DNA of 64,000 bases, from the NCBI GenBank assembly GCA_019802505.1, contig JAFMOC010000770.1, positions 72,001-136,000 of the forward strand, written 5' to 3'. The notes under the pieces are model-generated. The model ran no database searches. It was not told where the DNA came from and saw only the letters and a program-made list of their open reading frames with translations. A program made the position numbers and the translations under genes. The number at the start of each line of letters is the position of its first letter. Position 1 is the first letter of the stretch. Positions 53,252-63,887 of this stretch are shown one piece after another. This DNA comes from Corydoras sp. C115 (taxonomy: Eukaryota > Chordata > Actinopteri > Siluriformes > Callichthyidae).

Positions 53252-54003
53252 GGGGTGCGAATCTATTAGTGTCTGGCGAATTGATTCAGAAATGATTTTG
53301 CAGTTCAAATGGTCTATGAATTTTGTTAAAATTATGTGATTGACAGGATGAAATGACAATGTAAACACATAGAACATTTATTTACAACAATACTATTAGG
53401 TTCCTTCCTGTATCAAATCTTTTTGCATCAAATTATCTTTATACAAAAAATAGGATTGTGCATAAAATTATGTAACTAAAATTACCAGTATTAGGTTAGC
53501 TTAGCTGCCTGTTTTTTTCTTACATAAAAAAAATCTATCAATGAAAATATCAAATATTTCAACATATCCTTTAAAAGCCTTTAAATAGTTTTAAAGTCAT
53601 AGTGCATTTATATTTTGCAAATCTTTCAAACCTAACCTTAAAAGTAAACTACATTCTTTAGTCTTTTTAACTATATTGCACCAAAAATTCGCTACACTTT
53701 CAATATGTAACCTTAAATATATTTTTCAACTTTTCAACTTCTTTTACCTCAGGGTGATGTCGTGGCAAATGGGCTCACGCATTTGTCGTATTTTCAAAAT
53801 AGCTCAAGTTCATTTTACACTCCTTGCAAACAGTTGTGCTCATTACGGATACGTAATGCGATATGCAGTACGCTCGTGAATTGGAGTGGCAAAAATAAAA
53901 CTTAAACGCATTTAAAAATAGATTTTTGGGCATTTTGCATCGATTCAGAATCGCCAGAAGTAGGAATCGCGATCCTTTGAAGAAAATATTTTTTCAGCAC
54001 CCC
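53252..54003 (+). mobile_element. hAT-like non-autonomous element
   Basis: Starts AGGGGTGCGAATC and ends AGCACCCCT, inverted ends typical of hAT relatives, with inner GAATCG-type inverted pieces. The 8 bases outside (ACGTAAAC and ATGTAAAA, six of eight equal) could be the decayed target duplication. No transposase. Confidence 0.55.
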
Positions 54004-54009
54004 TAATGT

Positions 54010-55000
54010 AAAATGCATCAGAACAGTATGTGTAAACAACCCCAAGTTAGGACTTGCATAAATATTTAAAATTTCTATGTGCAAAGGGAATGTGCGAAAA
54101 GGGAAGGAAGACAGATGGAGGGAGAGGGCAGGTCCATTAATTGGGTAAAGTTCACTGTTTTGAAGGTTTAGCTCGTAGCCAGATTTTACTACATTTTTGA
54201 AGGATATCAAAAATAGTGGGAAGGGAAGAAGCCGGATATGAAACATATAAAAGAAGGTTGACAGCAAATAAAGAGATCTTGTGAACAGTGTTATAACGTG
54301 AGATACCTTCAAAACCCTGATGTTGGCATAGCCATATGGCCAGAGGCTCTATAGCGAGAGGGGACAACCTTGATAAGTTCTACGCCCAAGAGGAAATGGT
54401 GGAGAAATAATTTTATTAGTCAGGATGGAGGCAGTCGGAGTGGCGTACAGAAGGCGGACCCAGGAACTAAACTCCTGACCAAAGCCGAATTTCTCTAATA
54501 AAAAAACAAATAGTTCCAATCCACTCAAAGTCAAAGGCCTTCTCAGCATCGAGTGAGACAACAACCTCTGGCAAGTGTCTGTTCTGCATAAAAGCAGTTT
54601 GGTCAGGAGCTATAAGATCGGGTAGATTCCGTTGCAGGCGAAAAGGCTAGAACCTTGGCTAGGATCTTGAAATCTACATTCAAAAGGAATATAGGTCTGT
54701 AGCTACCACACAAAGTGGGGTCTACATCCTTTTTGAGGGGTGAAAATTCTTTATAGAATTCGGTGGTAAATCCATTTGGACCGGGAGACTTAGTTGACTG
54801 CAGGGATTTGATAGCCTCTTGAACCGCCGTAACTGTAATGGAGAAGCCCATCCCAACAAGCTGAGTAGACAAACGTTGAGGAAACGGCAAATTGTCGAAG
54901 ACTGGTAAGTATTTTTGAGTGGTAGGTGAGGATTCAGATTTGTAGAGACTGGTGTAATAAGCAGCAAATTAACTTGGTATCCAATACTGATAAAGCGGAA
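54010..55000 (-). pseudogene. L1-type LINE reverse transcriptase relic
   Basis: Minus-strand segments, frames changing: SLQSTKSPGPNGFTTEFYKE, YRPIFLLNVDFKILAKVLA, SLDAEKAFDFEW, TYQGCPLSL, FAVNLLLYVS (decayed catalytic block), then GYELNLQNSELYPING. Order and motifs are those of fish L1 elements. Many stops. Confidence 0.82.
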
Positions 55001-55004
55001 GATA

Positions 55005-55770
55005 ATGAATGAATGAATAAACTGAGCGATAGATACCAATATTTATCGTTAAGGACCAAACTTTATGTGCGCAAGTATTTTTCAGTCAGCACCTCAACCC
55101 ACGGCGCCGGAACCCGTTGTACTGTAAATAAGAAAGTTCATCGTGGCCGAAAAGATAAATATGGCAGACGGCGGCGGTTTCAATTTGCGCTTTGGTTTTG
55201 GTTTGCATGCACAATTTCGTGACGATGGCGCTGTAAGAAAAAAAGAATGGGATGGGATAGGCTGGCGGACACGGTCGACCGCTATGACTGTTGAATTTTG
55301 AAACGAAACCTTATCTTTTGTATGTGCTGCGTTCCAATTAACGGTCCGAAGGTGGAGGTTTTGTTCCAGAAGAATTTAATGCATTTTTAAGGAATAGACA
55401 ACGAGGCGTACAGAAAGATCATGAATAGTAGACGTGTCTCTGAATGTGATCCGTAAGTGAACGGTCGCTCGGCGTAACGTCCATTGGTTTTTCGCTTGCT
55501 GCTTTTTGTTTTTCGGCAGTTTCTCGTTGACTGCTAGCATCCTGATTGGGATGGAATCTCGGCATTCCCTGAAGTTGTATAATGCAGTTCACGGATCTCT
55601 ATAACATTGCATATATAAAAGCAGCGGAACACGGCCTGGCCCAAGGTCCAGTTTGCCCATTTCTGCAACCTTAGTAAGCATTATAAACCTTTAACAGCAT
55701 TGCATAAAATTGATTACAACGCTACGAAGCAATAACATCGTAAGTTAGGTCAGTAGGTGGAGATTTTACC
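55005..55770. other. No gene seen
   Basis: Unidentified non-coding DNA; a SINE tail (AAGATAATGAATGAATGAAT) at 54995-55020 precedes it. Confidence 0.35.
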
Positions 55771-55779
55771 AATCGGCTT

Positions 55780-56255
55780 GTGTGTACTCCACCCTACAGG
55801 CCCACAGAGCAGATGTTATAAGGGTGGTGGATGATACTCAGCACTGCAGTGATGCTAACATGGTGGTGCAGGTTTGTTGGTGTCCCTCCACCATCATCCT
55901 GTGTGCAGCGTCCTGTATCACTGGTGGAGAACATGTTGTGCAGCAGCATGATGACCTAATGTCTCTCCCCCTTGTGAATGGAGAATCAAGTTGGAGTGTA
56001 CAGTGAGAGTATACCAGGTTTAAAGCCCAGCAACACAACAAACACACCTGCACCACCCTGTCAGTGTCACTGCAGTAGTGAGCATCATCCACCACCCTAA
56101 TGAGAGCTGCTCTGTCCATGGTGCTGATCATCAGAGAACAGAGTAAAGAGGGGAAACTACAGACTAACTTGTGAACTACAAAGTCCATCTGTATGGTAAT
56201 AAGGGGTGGAGCTAATAAAGTGGGTGGTGTTTGTAGTGTAATAGACCTGCCTAAA
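55780..56255. repeat. Foldback (long inverted repeat) element
   Basis: Arms near 55815-55880 and 56030-56100 are inverted repeats of each other (GGGTGGTGGATGAT against ATCATCCACCACCC, GGTGGTGCAGG against CCTGCACCACC-like). The sequence resembles a dispersed fish repeat with the phrase CACCACCCTGTCAGTGTCAC. Non-autonomous, MITE-like. Confidence 0.65.
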
Positions 56256-56259
56256 CCTC

Positions 56260-58080
56260 TGACGGATATCATTGCACCTCCTGGTATATGATGACCACTT
56301 GTGCTTTTACCCGTTGAAACCGCTCATCTCCGTTTTGGTCGTTGATCCATTTTTTTTTTTTTTTGTGTAATAATCCACGTAGATCTCATTCTCGTTCATA
56401 TAATATATGATCGTATTCGCGCGACTGTCTTGAAATTCTTTCAGCTTTGGGAGCCGCTCCGGGTTCGCATTGCGGGTTTATAATATTTTATTTATGGTTC
56501 GCTCGCTCCGTCAGAATCAATAAATAAATGAATGTTAATAATGTAATTGCACCTCTTACCACATGACGGCAGCACCACTCTACTGCTATATACATCTGCC
56601 TCAATGCCTCTGGCAGATTTGTTAAATTAATTAAATTAAAAACTGAAGGTATTCTATACGGTTTGTTTGATGTTTGCTTTGACGATTGCCAGCCACGTTG
56701 TGTCCCAAAAGATTTTCTCCACTTCTTTCATTCTTGCTTTTTTCATCTCTGAACCACCTTTGGCGCAGGCCACGTGATCAAGAAGCTCCGCCTGCTTGAC
56801 CTCTGCACAGATGATCAAACAACATGAATTCATGTGGCTTCATACTGGAAACAATACAAAAGAACCTGAAGTCAGAGACCTGCGACTCCAGGATGGTCTC
56901 CATCTCCATCGGGTTTCGTAGTTACAGCCAACCTCTGAAAAACGAAAAGGAAACCCACTGAAATCATGTCACAATCATCTGCCAACTAACAATCTCTTTA
57001 TCTTTGTCCATAATGAACCGATACGGTACAAAGGGGCGTGGCATTATTCTGAATAAATCCCATAAAGAGGTGTTATTAGTCCCAATGTGTATGGCAGTAC
57101 AGTAACACCCTGTGATTTATTCACAATAATACACAACCTCGAGTGTCTTATTGCTTTAATAAAACACTTTCCAACACACTACAATAAAAAATATATATAT
57201 ATTTGATTTAGAAATGCGTTCATTAAAGACAAAATCGTTAATAATCTGATCTTCCTCAACGTAATCCAGTCAGTTTGTTAAAGTGAACGCTGATTGCTGA
57301 GTAACAGGATTCCAGTTTCTCCAACGATCAAAGTGGCCAAATTACAGAACAAAGTGTCTAAAAGTGTAACAGGTTTGGTGCTGATCTCTGTTTATATTCA
57401 TCTGTATTTTATGATTTAAAATAATGTATTGTATATCACACATTGATACGAATGTGAAGCACTCAGAGGGGTGTGTTATTGTTAATGATGTCACAGCTGG
57501 ACAAACGGCTCATCCAATCAGATTTAAGGATGTTTTATAAAGATACTTATTCACCGCTGAACAGGTCTTATAGGAGACGTGTGGAGGTCCTCAGTAATGA
57601 ACCAAATATTGTCTGTTCTGTAGCCTATTGGAAAAAAATTAATTAACAAATGAACTAAAACCATCAGCTATTGAAAAAAATTAATTAACAATTTAGCCAA
57701 TTAACAAAAAAATACCTCTTGTGTGAAATGTCAATTGGACACCAGGACATATGTGCAAGCTTTGCACACCGTGCACAAGGCTTCCCGTTTGTCTCGACCC
57801 GGTCTGAAAGTGGGGGGAAACTCTATTGTAAATCATACACTTGCGCTTCGGCATGTTGCTTGCGTACTAACACGCGCAGTGCCCTAGTGCCGGGACATTT
57901 AATGATCCAGTAAGGGTCATTTAAAAACCAGGACATTTCCTCACTTTAAAAAAAAACCCGGGATGTGAAATACGGACATGTCCCGGGAAATACAGACGTA
58001 TTCGTATAACAGACACGTTATACACGTTCTCTATCACTGTTATTATCCAGTTAACACACAAAAACAGCATGAAGCTGCTC
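56260..58080. other. No gene seen
   Basis: About 1.8 kb without a credible exon. Nothing recognised. Confidence 0.35.
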
Positions 58081-58086
58081 TGCCGG

Positions 58087-58572
58087 TGTCAGGTTGGGAG
58101 GGTTGGGCCCCTCCCACCTGCCTCCCGTGTTTCGGTTTTCGGCCGTGTCGGGCTTCCGTAGGTAGGACCCACCCCCTTGAGCAGGGATTGGGCCCTACCT
58201 AATCTCGGGCGACCTACTGGCAGGATTTAAGGAATCTCGGCTGAGCTGCCAGTAGGTCAGCATTTCTCTGTGTGTATATACATGGTGTATGTATATCGTC
58301 ACGTCGGGTGTTCGTTTGGTGGTTTAGTTTAATGTTCGTTCGGCTTCCTGCGGCTTTTCCGCGGTTGCATTTGTCTCCACGTATTTTCAGTACGTGCCAT
58401 CGTGTCCGCAGCGGCGTTCCCGCTGCACCTATTCTTCTATGTGTATTGAGCTCTCGGCTCGTTCTAGCGGCGTTCCCGCGATCAGCCATTAAAAGAGCTT
58501 TTGTGTTTGTTTATCTGGTCTCCTGGCTCTGTGCTTCTCCACCACGCCGCGCTGCACCGCCCCGTCGTAACA
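58087..58572 (+). repeat. 5' LTR (486 bp)
   Basis: TGTCAGGTTGGGAGG to CGTAACA. TATA-like ATTTAAGG at 58225-58232; ATTAAA near 58490. Confidence 0.93.
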
Positions 58573-58574
58573 GT

Positions 58575-58585
58575 AATGCTGACCT
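58575..58585 (+). other. Predicted self-primer binding site
   Basis: AATGCTGACCT, 2 nt after the LTR. Exactly complementary over 11 nt to AGGTCAGCATT at 58254-58264, which begins 29 bp after the start of the TATA-like box. Confidence 0.75.
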
Positions 58586-59671
58586 CACACAACAGTAGCA
58601 GAGTCCAGGATTCCTTCTCCGGGTAAGCAAACTCATTTATTTATTAGCGCGACCGCGTTCGGCCGCGTTTCCCGGCTTTCGTCCCGGGTTTTGTGTTTAT
58701 TTATTAGCGCGACCGCGTTCGGCCGCGTTTCCCGGCTTTCGTCCCGGGTTTGTTTTTTTTTTTGGTTGTTTATTTGCGCGACCGCGTTCAGCCGTGTTCC
58801 CCGGATTTCGTCCCGGGTATTTTTTTATTTTTATTTTCATCAGGCAGCGGCGTTTAGCTTCGGCGCTAACCGCGCTTCGCCGCATTTTTCGGCTATTAGC
58901 TGCGGTAGCTTCGGAGCTAGCCCGTTTGTTTACTGGATTCTGTTGCTGCGTTTGGCTATTTTGTTCGGCGTTAGCGATCGTGCTAACTGCGTTTAGACGC
59001 GGTTCCAGCTGCAACACTCGGCTTTTTACATCGGCACTAGCCACGCCAATAGCCGCATTATTTTTTCAGCAGCAGTATCTGGCTTATTTAAATCGGCACT
59101 AGCCACGCCAATAGCCGCAACCTCCAGCTGCAGCATCGGCTTTCATAACTCTGCATTAGCCCAGCCTTTAGTCGAGTCCCCGGCTGCAGCATTTTTGCTC
59201 ATTAACCCGGCATTAGCCATGCCAGTGGTTGCCCCGTCTTTGACGTCGCCGCCCGCACAAAAGGTCGCGCCATCTCCGCTGGGTCAAGGGGTCACATCCT
59301 CCGCGCACGCACCAAGGGTCACGGAGGTCCCGCAGACTTAAGGGGTCCCGGCACCCTCGTGCCCATAGTACGGCTAGGCACCACCGCCGACACAAGGGCC
59401 TACCTTCAGTTTTCGCCCACACGGGGTTACAGGGTTTTCATACCCTTCGGGTCTCTCGACGGCCCTATCTCCTCAAAGGGTCACGCGCTCCTCGTCGGTC
59501 CACGAGGGCACGCCGGCCTCACCCTCACACGGGGTCACGGTGCCGCCGCACTCTTTGGCACGGCACCCCCGCACACTCCAGGGGCCTCCACGCTGCCCTC
59601 GAGCCCCTTTTCGAATCCTTTTCGGCGTCCCCGGGTGCCTTTGCCCCCCGGTTGTTTTTGGGGGGGCGATA

Positions 59672-60176
59672 TGTCAGGTTGGGAGGGTTGGGCCCCTCCC
59701 ACCTGCCTCCCGTGTTTCGGTTTTCGGCCGTGTCGGGCTTCCGTAGGTAGGACCCACCCCCTTGAGCAGGGATTGGGCCCTACCTAATCTCGGGCGACCT
59801 ACTGGCAGGATTTAAGGAATCTCGGCTGAGCTGCCAGTAGGTCAGCATTTCTCTGTGTGTATATACATGGTGTATGTATATCGTCACGTCGGGTGTTCGT
59901 TTGGTGGTTTAGTTTAATGTTCGTTCGGCTTCCTGCGGCTTTTCCGCGGTTGCATTTGTCTCCACGTATTTTCAGTACGTGCCATCGTGTCCGCAGCGGC
60001 ATTCCCGCTGCACCTATTCTTCTATGTGTATTGAGCTCTCGGCTCGTTCTAGCGGCGTTCCCGCGATCAGCCATTAAAAGAGCTTTTGTGTTTGTTTATT
60101 CGGTCTCCTGGCTCTGTGCTTCTCCACCACGCCGCGCTGCACCGCCATTTTCCGGGCAGCGCGCCCCGTCGTAACA
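59672..60176 (+). repeat. 3' LTR (505 bp)
   Basis: As the 5' LTR but with 19 extra bases near 60148-60166. Confidence 0.93.
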
Positions 60177-60479
60177 GCCGGTCTCATAGTGTTACGTTGC
60201 ACCGTTACGCTGATTCACTTCCAAACTAAAGAACCTCGGGATGTTGTAGTGATTTATCTGCTGTTCAGCTTCATCCTCATCAGTGTTGAGTTTCAGGTGG
60301 TGGATCATCACCGTGGTGCTCCATGCAGCTCATTTCATTTTCACAGGGCTCGCATGTTCCACGTTTTTTTATTTGTATACAGTGTGAAGCTCCCGCAGAT
60401 TTGATTTAAACGGAAGCTTTTTCTGCGTTGGCTGTGTCTCATTTGTGCGATTTATCAACTTGTTTTGCAGACTCCACCT

Positions 60480-60655
60480 CGTTCTGTTCAACCCACTATT
60501 ATTTTCCAGTATTTTTGAAGTGCTGCAGGTGACGTAAGTGGTTACGACATTGCGAGTAATGCGGAAATAGTGCGACCCAACGAATCGATAATGGAAATTC
60601 ATTATCGACACTTTGGATAATCGATTTTTATCGATTCGTTGTTGCAGCCCTAGAC
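60480..60655. repeat. hAT-like terminal remnant
   Basis: Ends ATCGATTCGTTGTTGCAGCC CTAG (60632-60654), with an inverted partner piece CGAATCGATAATGG at 60580. This end type is common in small fish hAT elements. It lies in the putative intron of the exon below. Confidence 0.5.
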
Positions 60656-60674
60656 GTGATGTTATGTAACTCAC

Positions 60675-60858
60675 CTCCATGCGCTCTTCCACAGACTCCC
60701 AAAATATGGAACAGCTCCCTTTCTTTTTTAATTAACACAGGTTTATTCTTTCCATAATAAGCCAAGATCCACTCCACCATTAGCTTCTCCTTCCCGATTA
60801 CAGGAATGGTGTTCATGAAGCCAACCCACACCGTGTCGAGGGAAGGTCCAGAGGCCAT
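60675..60858 (-). CDS. Candidate first coding exon, unrecognised gene
   Basis: Minus strand. ATG at 60858 opens a 61-codon frame starting MASGPSLDTVWVGFMNTIP, with a mixed hydrophobic and basic composition (MVEWILAYYGKNKPVLIKK), and runs into a strong donor (GGAG/GTGAGTTA). Codon use is ordinary and composition is unlike the repeats around it. No further exon is found on the minus strand before the LTR element at 60176, so the rest would lie beyond it or is lost. I do not recognise the protein; a retroposed exon or a repeat-encoded protein is equally possible. Confidence 0.35.
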
Positions 60859-60899
60859 GCCGTCTCGCTCAGATTACGGTTCCGTGTGAGAGGAACATA

Positions 60900-61400
60900 G
60901 GACTTAACCCTTTAACGTCCTGCTCAACCGTTTGGTAGAGCACACTTTCAGTCACTATATCTTATTGAAAACGTTGTTAAACTTAATTCAACCTGATTGT
61001 ACCGTATCTACCATTCGGTCTAGACATGTTATGCAAGAAAAATTCACTAGGGGTCACTTTGTCTTTTAGTAATATGACGTTTAAGTTCACCTCCATAGAC
61101 GAAGTCGGCAACCAGCAAAACAAGCCACACATTCGGACGTATTTTGGCTGAATTTTCAAAGATAAGCATATTTCCTTTGCATAGTGTAGTTTGAGAGGCT
61201 TTAATAATCAGCATTATGTAACTTTTTACAACAAAAATATGTTTTATAAGGGTCAAATAATTTTTTAAAAACCATCTCAACCGTTTGGTTGAGATGGCCG
61301 TTTATGGTAAAAGTAGATACAGTATGCTTATCTATAGTAATTAGAACCAACTTTTTGGTTTGAATTAAAAATCTCTGATCATTCATATTTTGTTTTTGTA
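60900..61400. other. No gene; repeated inverted phrase
   Basis: CAACCGTTTGGTAGAG near 60930 and CAACCGTTTGGTTGAGATGG near 61280 suggest the two ends or an internal repeat of a small DNA transposon. Not classified. Confidence 0.35.
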
Positions 61401-61405
61401 ACACA

Positions 61406-62543
61406 TGTTATGGTTGGTCATGGAGGGGCGGTGCCTCCAGGGGTAGCCCCGCCCCTCATTTAGCACATGTCTCTGTCCTCGTATAGTGTATGCCTAGTTA
61501 TGTTCACGTGTTGTGTTTGTGTCATGTATACGTTGCCAGTGTTATCTGTTTGTATTCTTAGTTTTGTTTAGTTATGTTTGCGTGTTGTGTTTAGTGTCAT
61601 GTATGCCTTGTCAGTTTCATGTGTGTATTCTTAGTTTTACTTAGTTATGTTCATGTGTCGTGGTTAATATCCTGTGTGCTTGTTATGCCCCGTCCGTGTC
61701 GCTGGTGTGTGTGTGGTGTTCTCAGTCATGTTATGTTATGGTCCCGTTTTGCGTATTGTCTGGATTTATGTTCCCGTGTTTCATTTTGATTATGGTCATG
61801 TTGTGCTTAGAGTTTGTTAGTGTCATGTGTTTCATTTAGAGTATTGTTATTGTCAGGATGTGTTATGTGTAGTCTTAGTTATGCTTTGTATGGTCACGTG
61901 TTTAGTTCTGTCATGTCATGTTTTGTTATTGTCACATGGTCACGGTTTGTTTTGGTCACATGGTGTGGGTTGGTCTCTGTGTTCACGCCCCTGTAATTAT
62001 GCACACCTGGGTTCCTGATCACTGTCCTTATTTAAGCAGCTCACGCCCGTCACTCCTGGCTAGTTGGTCTTGGTTTGCACACCTACCTTGTCACGCCTCG
62101 TCCACTCTGGCCCTCACCCCTAGTCACGCCTTGTTCTTTGTCTCGCTTTGTATTTAGTCATGCCATGTTCTTAGTCTCGCCCGTTCCTAGTCTCGTCCTG
62201 TGTTCTCGCTACGTCCTGGTCTCGTCTCGTCCTGTCTCGATTGCACTTCGTCCCCGTTTGGTCCTGTGTTTGTGCTCTGTTGCAGTTCTACGTCCCGTCT
62301 GTTGATTCCCCGGATATTCAGCCACACTCCACCCTGCTCGACGCTGCGGATTGGAACGCGGCCTCGCTGACGTCGGACGTCGTGACGTCAGGCCCCATCT
62401 CCGCAGCCGCCCGTGTAATGTTACGGTTAACTGTCTGTGTGGCTGAATAAACACTTTGTTTACACCGAATCCCCGCCCCGACCTGGTCGTTTCCGAGTAG
62501 CGGATCCACCTTCGTCTCACGGTTTACCTGAGAATCCGTAACA
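61406..62543 (+). repeat. 5' LTR (1138 bp)
   Basis: TGTTATGGTTGG to TCCGTAACA. GC hairpin at 61420-61455 (GGAGGGGCGG pairing with CCGCCCCTC), TTATTTAAG at 62028-62036, GACGTC motifs near 62370-62390, GAATAAAC near 62444. Confidence 0.93.
62028..62036 (+). promoter_or_regulatory. LTR TATA-like box
   Basis: TTATTTAAG. Transcription about 29 bp on would begin at TGGCTAGTTGGT (62057). Confidence 0.6.
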
Positions 62544-62545
62544 TT

Positions 62546-62557
62546 ACCAACTAGCCA
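62546..62557 (+). other. Predicted self-primer binding site
   Basis: ACCAACTAGCCA, 2 nt after the LTR, exactly complementary over 12 nt to TGGCTAGTTGGT at 62057-62068 in the same LTR. No tRNA match was evident. Ends 4 nt before the ATG of the frame below. Confidence 0.78.
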
Positions 62558-62561
62558 AAAG

Positions 62562-63875
62562 ATGGATCCCTCGGATCGGCTCGGCTACGGAGCGGAGCCG
62601 GCATCTCCTCCATTCCCCGGATGGCCGGTCGACTCTCGTCTCGACCGTCTCTTCAACCTCCAGGAGGATTTGGCGGCCACGATTGGGAAGCTCTCCTCCC
62701 AACTCTGGACCCTGTGCGCTGCTCTGCCCGCATCACCTACGCCCACAGACTCCGCTTACCAGGTACCGGATCCGTCTTCAGTATCGGCTATGCAGTGTAA
62801 CGGGGTGCCTGGGGAGCGGCGCGTGGGTTTTGTGGAGCGGCGCATATCCCAAGTGGATTGGCCCTATGTTCCGGCGCAGCGTCCGGAGGGTCCGGCGCAG
62901 CGTCCGGAGGATCCGGCGGAGCATCCGGAGGGTCCGGCGGAGGGTCCGGCGGTGCCGCCTGAGGATCCGGTGGAGCTGCCCGAGGTTCCAGTGCAGTCGT
63001 CGGAGCCTCCATGTCAGTTGCCCCTTGCTCCAGGTCAGTTGCCCCCTGCCCCAGGTCAGTTGCCCCCTGCCCCAGGTCAGTTGCCCCCTGCTCCGGACCA
63101 TGTCTCGCCACGTCTTGTTCCGGACCTTGTCTCGCCACGTCCTGCTCCGGTCCAGTTGCCCCCTGCTCCGGACCAGTTGCCCCCTGCTCCGGACCAGTTG
63201 CGTCCTGCTCCGGACCAGTTGCGTCCTGCTCCGGACCATGTCTCGCCACGTCCTGCTCCGGACCATGTCTCGCCACGTCCTGCTCCGGACCATGTCTCGC
63301 CACGTCCTGCTCCGGACCAGTTGCCCCCTGCTCCGGACCATGTCTCGCCACGCCCTGCTCCGGACCAGTTGCCCCCTGCTCCGGACCAGTTGCCCCCTGC
63401 TCCGGACCATGTCTCGCCACGTCCTGCTCCGGACCTTGTCTCGCCACGTCCTGCTCCGGACCAGTTGCCCCCTGCTCCGGACCAGTTGCCCCCTGCTCCG
63501 GACCAGTTGCCCCCTGCTCCGGACCAGTTGCCCTTTGTAGTCCCTCCAGCGCCAGAGCCCGCTGCCGCCCTGAATCGGCGTCCTCGCCGTCTCCGCACCC
63601 TGAAGGGACCCCCGCGTCGCCGTCACGCCCTGAGGAGACCTCGTCTGCGCCTCTGTCGCGCCCGGAGGCGGTCTCGCTGCCTCGGTGCCCGGACCTGGCG
63701 CCCACGAACCTCTAAGCGCCTTGGGACTGTCAGCACGCACCTCTGCCCACCTTTTATACCCCAGGTACTGTCCGTCAGCCCACAGGGTCCGGGGCCCCCT
63801 AGTGTTCTAACCCTGGGTATTTCCGCGGCAGGCTCCCCTACAAGACTTTTTAGGGTGCCAGGAGGCACCCGTTGA
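62562..63875 (+). CDS. Gag-like proline-rich repeat protein, 437 residues
   Basis: The first ATG after the primer site opens a frame through nearly all internal DNA. Residues 1-60 (MDPSDRLGYGAEP, then RLDRLFNLQEDLAATIGKLS) look like the MDP... start and short coiled coil of sushi-type Gag proteins. Then come ERPEGPA-like units (about 105-140), about 25 units of two types, QLPPAPD and DHVSPRPA (about 150-325), an Arg-rich block (RRPRRLRTLKGPPRRRHALR, about 340-385) that could bind RNA, and LFRVPGGTR at the end. There is no zinc knuckle, protease or polymerase. The deleted copy at 51011 keeps the same frame with other repeat numbers, which favours real coding. Against it: the repeats are free of stops in several frames, so openness alone proves little. 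Confidence 0.55.
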   Translation: MDPSDRLGYGAEPASPPFPGWPVDSRLDRLFNLQEDLAATIGKLSSQLWTLCAALPASPTPTDSAYQVPDPSSVSAMQCNGVPGERRVGFVERRISQVDWPYVPAQRPEGPAQRPEDPAEHPEGPAEGPAVPPEDPVELPEVPVQSSEPPCQLPLAPGQLPPAPGQLPPAPGQLPPAPDHVSPRLVPDLVSPRPAPVQLPPAPDQLPPAPDQLRPAPDQLRPAPDHVSPRPAPDHVSPRPAPDHVSPRPAPDQLPPAPDHVSPRPAPDQLPPAPDQLPPAPDHVSPRPAPDLVSPRPAPDQLPPAPDQLPPAPDQLPPAPDQLPFVVPPAPEPAAALNRRPRRLRTLKGPPRRRHALRRPRLRLCRARRRSRCLGARTWRPRTSKRLGTVSTHLCPPFIPQVLSVSPQGPGPPSVLTLGISAAGSPTRLFRVPGGTR

Positions 63876-63887
63876 GGGGGGGGTATC
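63874..63887 (+). other. Polypurine tract
   Basis: GAGGGGGGGGTATC directly before the 3' LTR, as at 51974-51988. Expected start of plus-strand DNA synthesis. Confidence 0.8.

Larger units (their letters stand above)
58087..60176 (+). mobile_element. Complete short LTR element with 5-bp target duplication
   Basis: 5' LTR 58087-58572, internal 58573-59671, 3' LTR 59672-60176, flanked by GCCGG on both sides (58082-58086 and 60177-60181). Internal DNA is 1.1 kb, GC-rich, without a credible protein; 58850-59230 has degenerate units with GCTAGCC and GGCTGCAGCA shared with the element at 29778. A polypurine tract (GGGGGGGCGATA) precedes the 3' LTR. The LTRs differ by one 19-bp indel and a few substitutions, so insertion is recent. 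Confidence 0.95.

Noticed and set aside
62683..63740. Long open frames on both strands over the QLPPAPD repeats (up to 320 codons on the minus strand)
   Set aside because: They are side effects of GC-rich, stop-free periodic DNA. Only the frame with a Gag-like start next to the primer site and kept in the second copy is considered.
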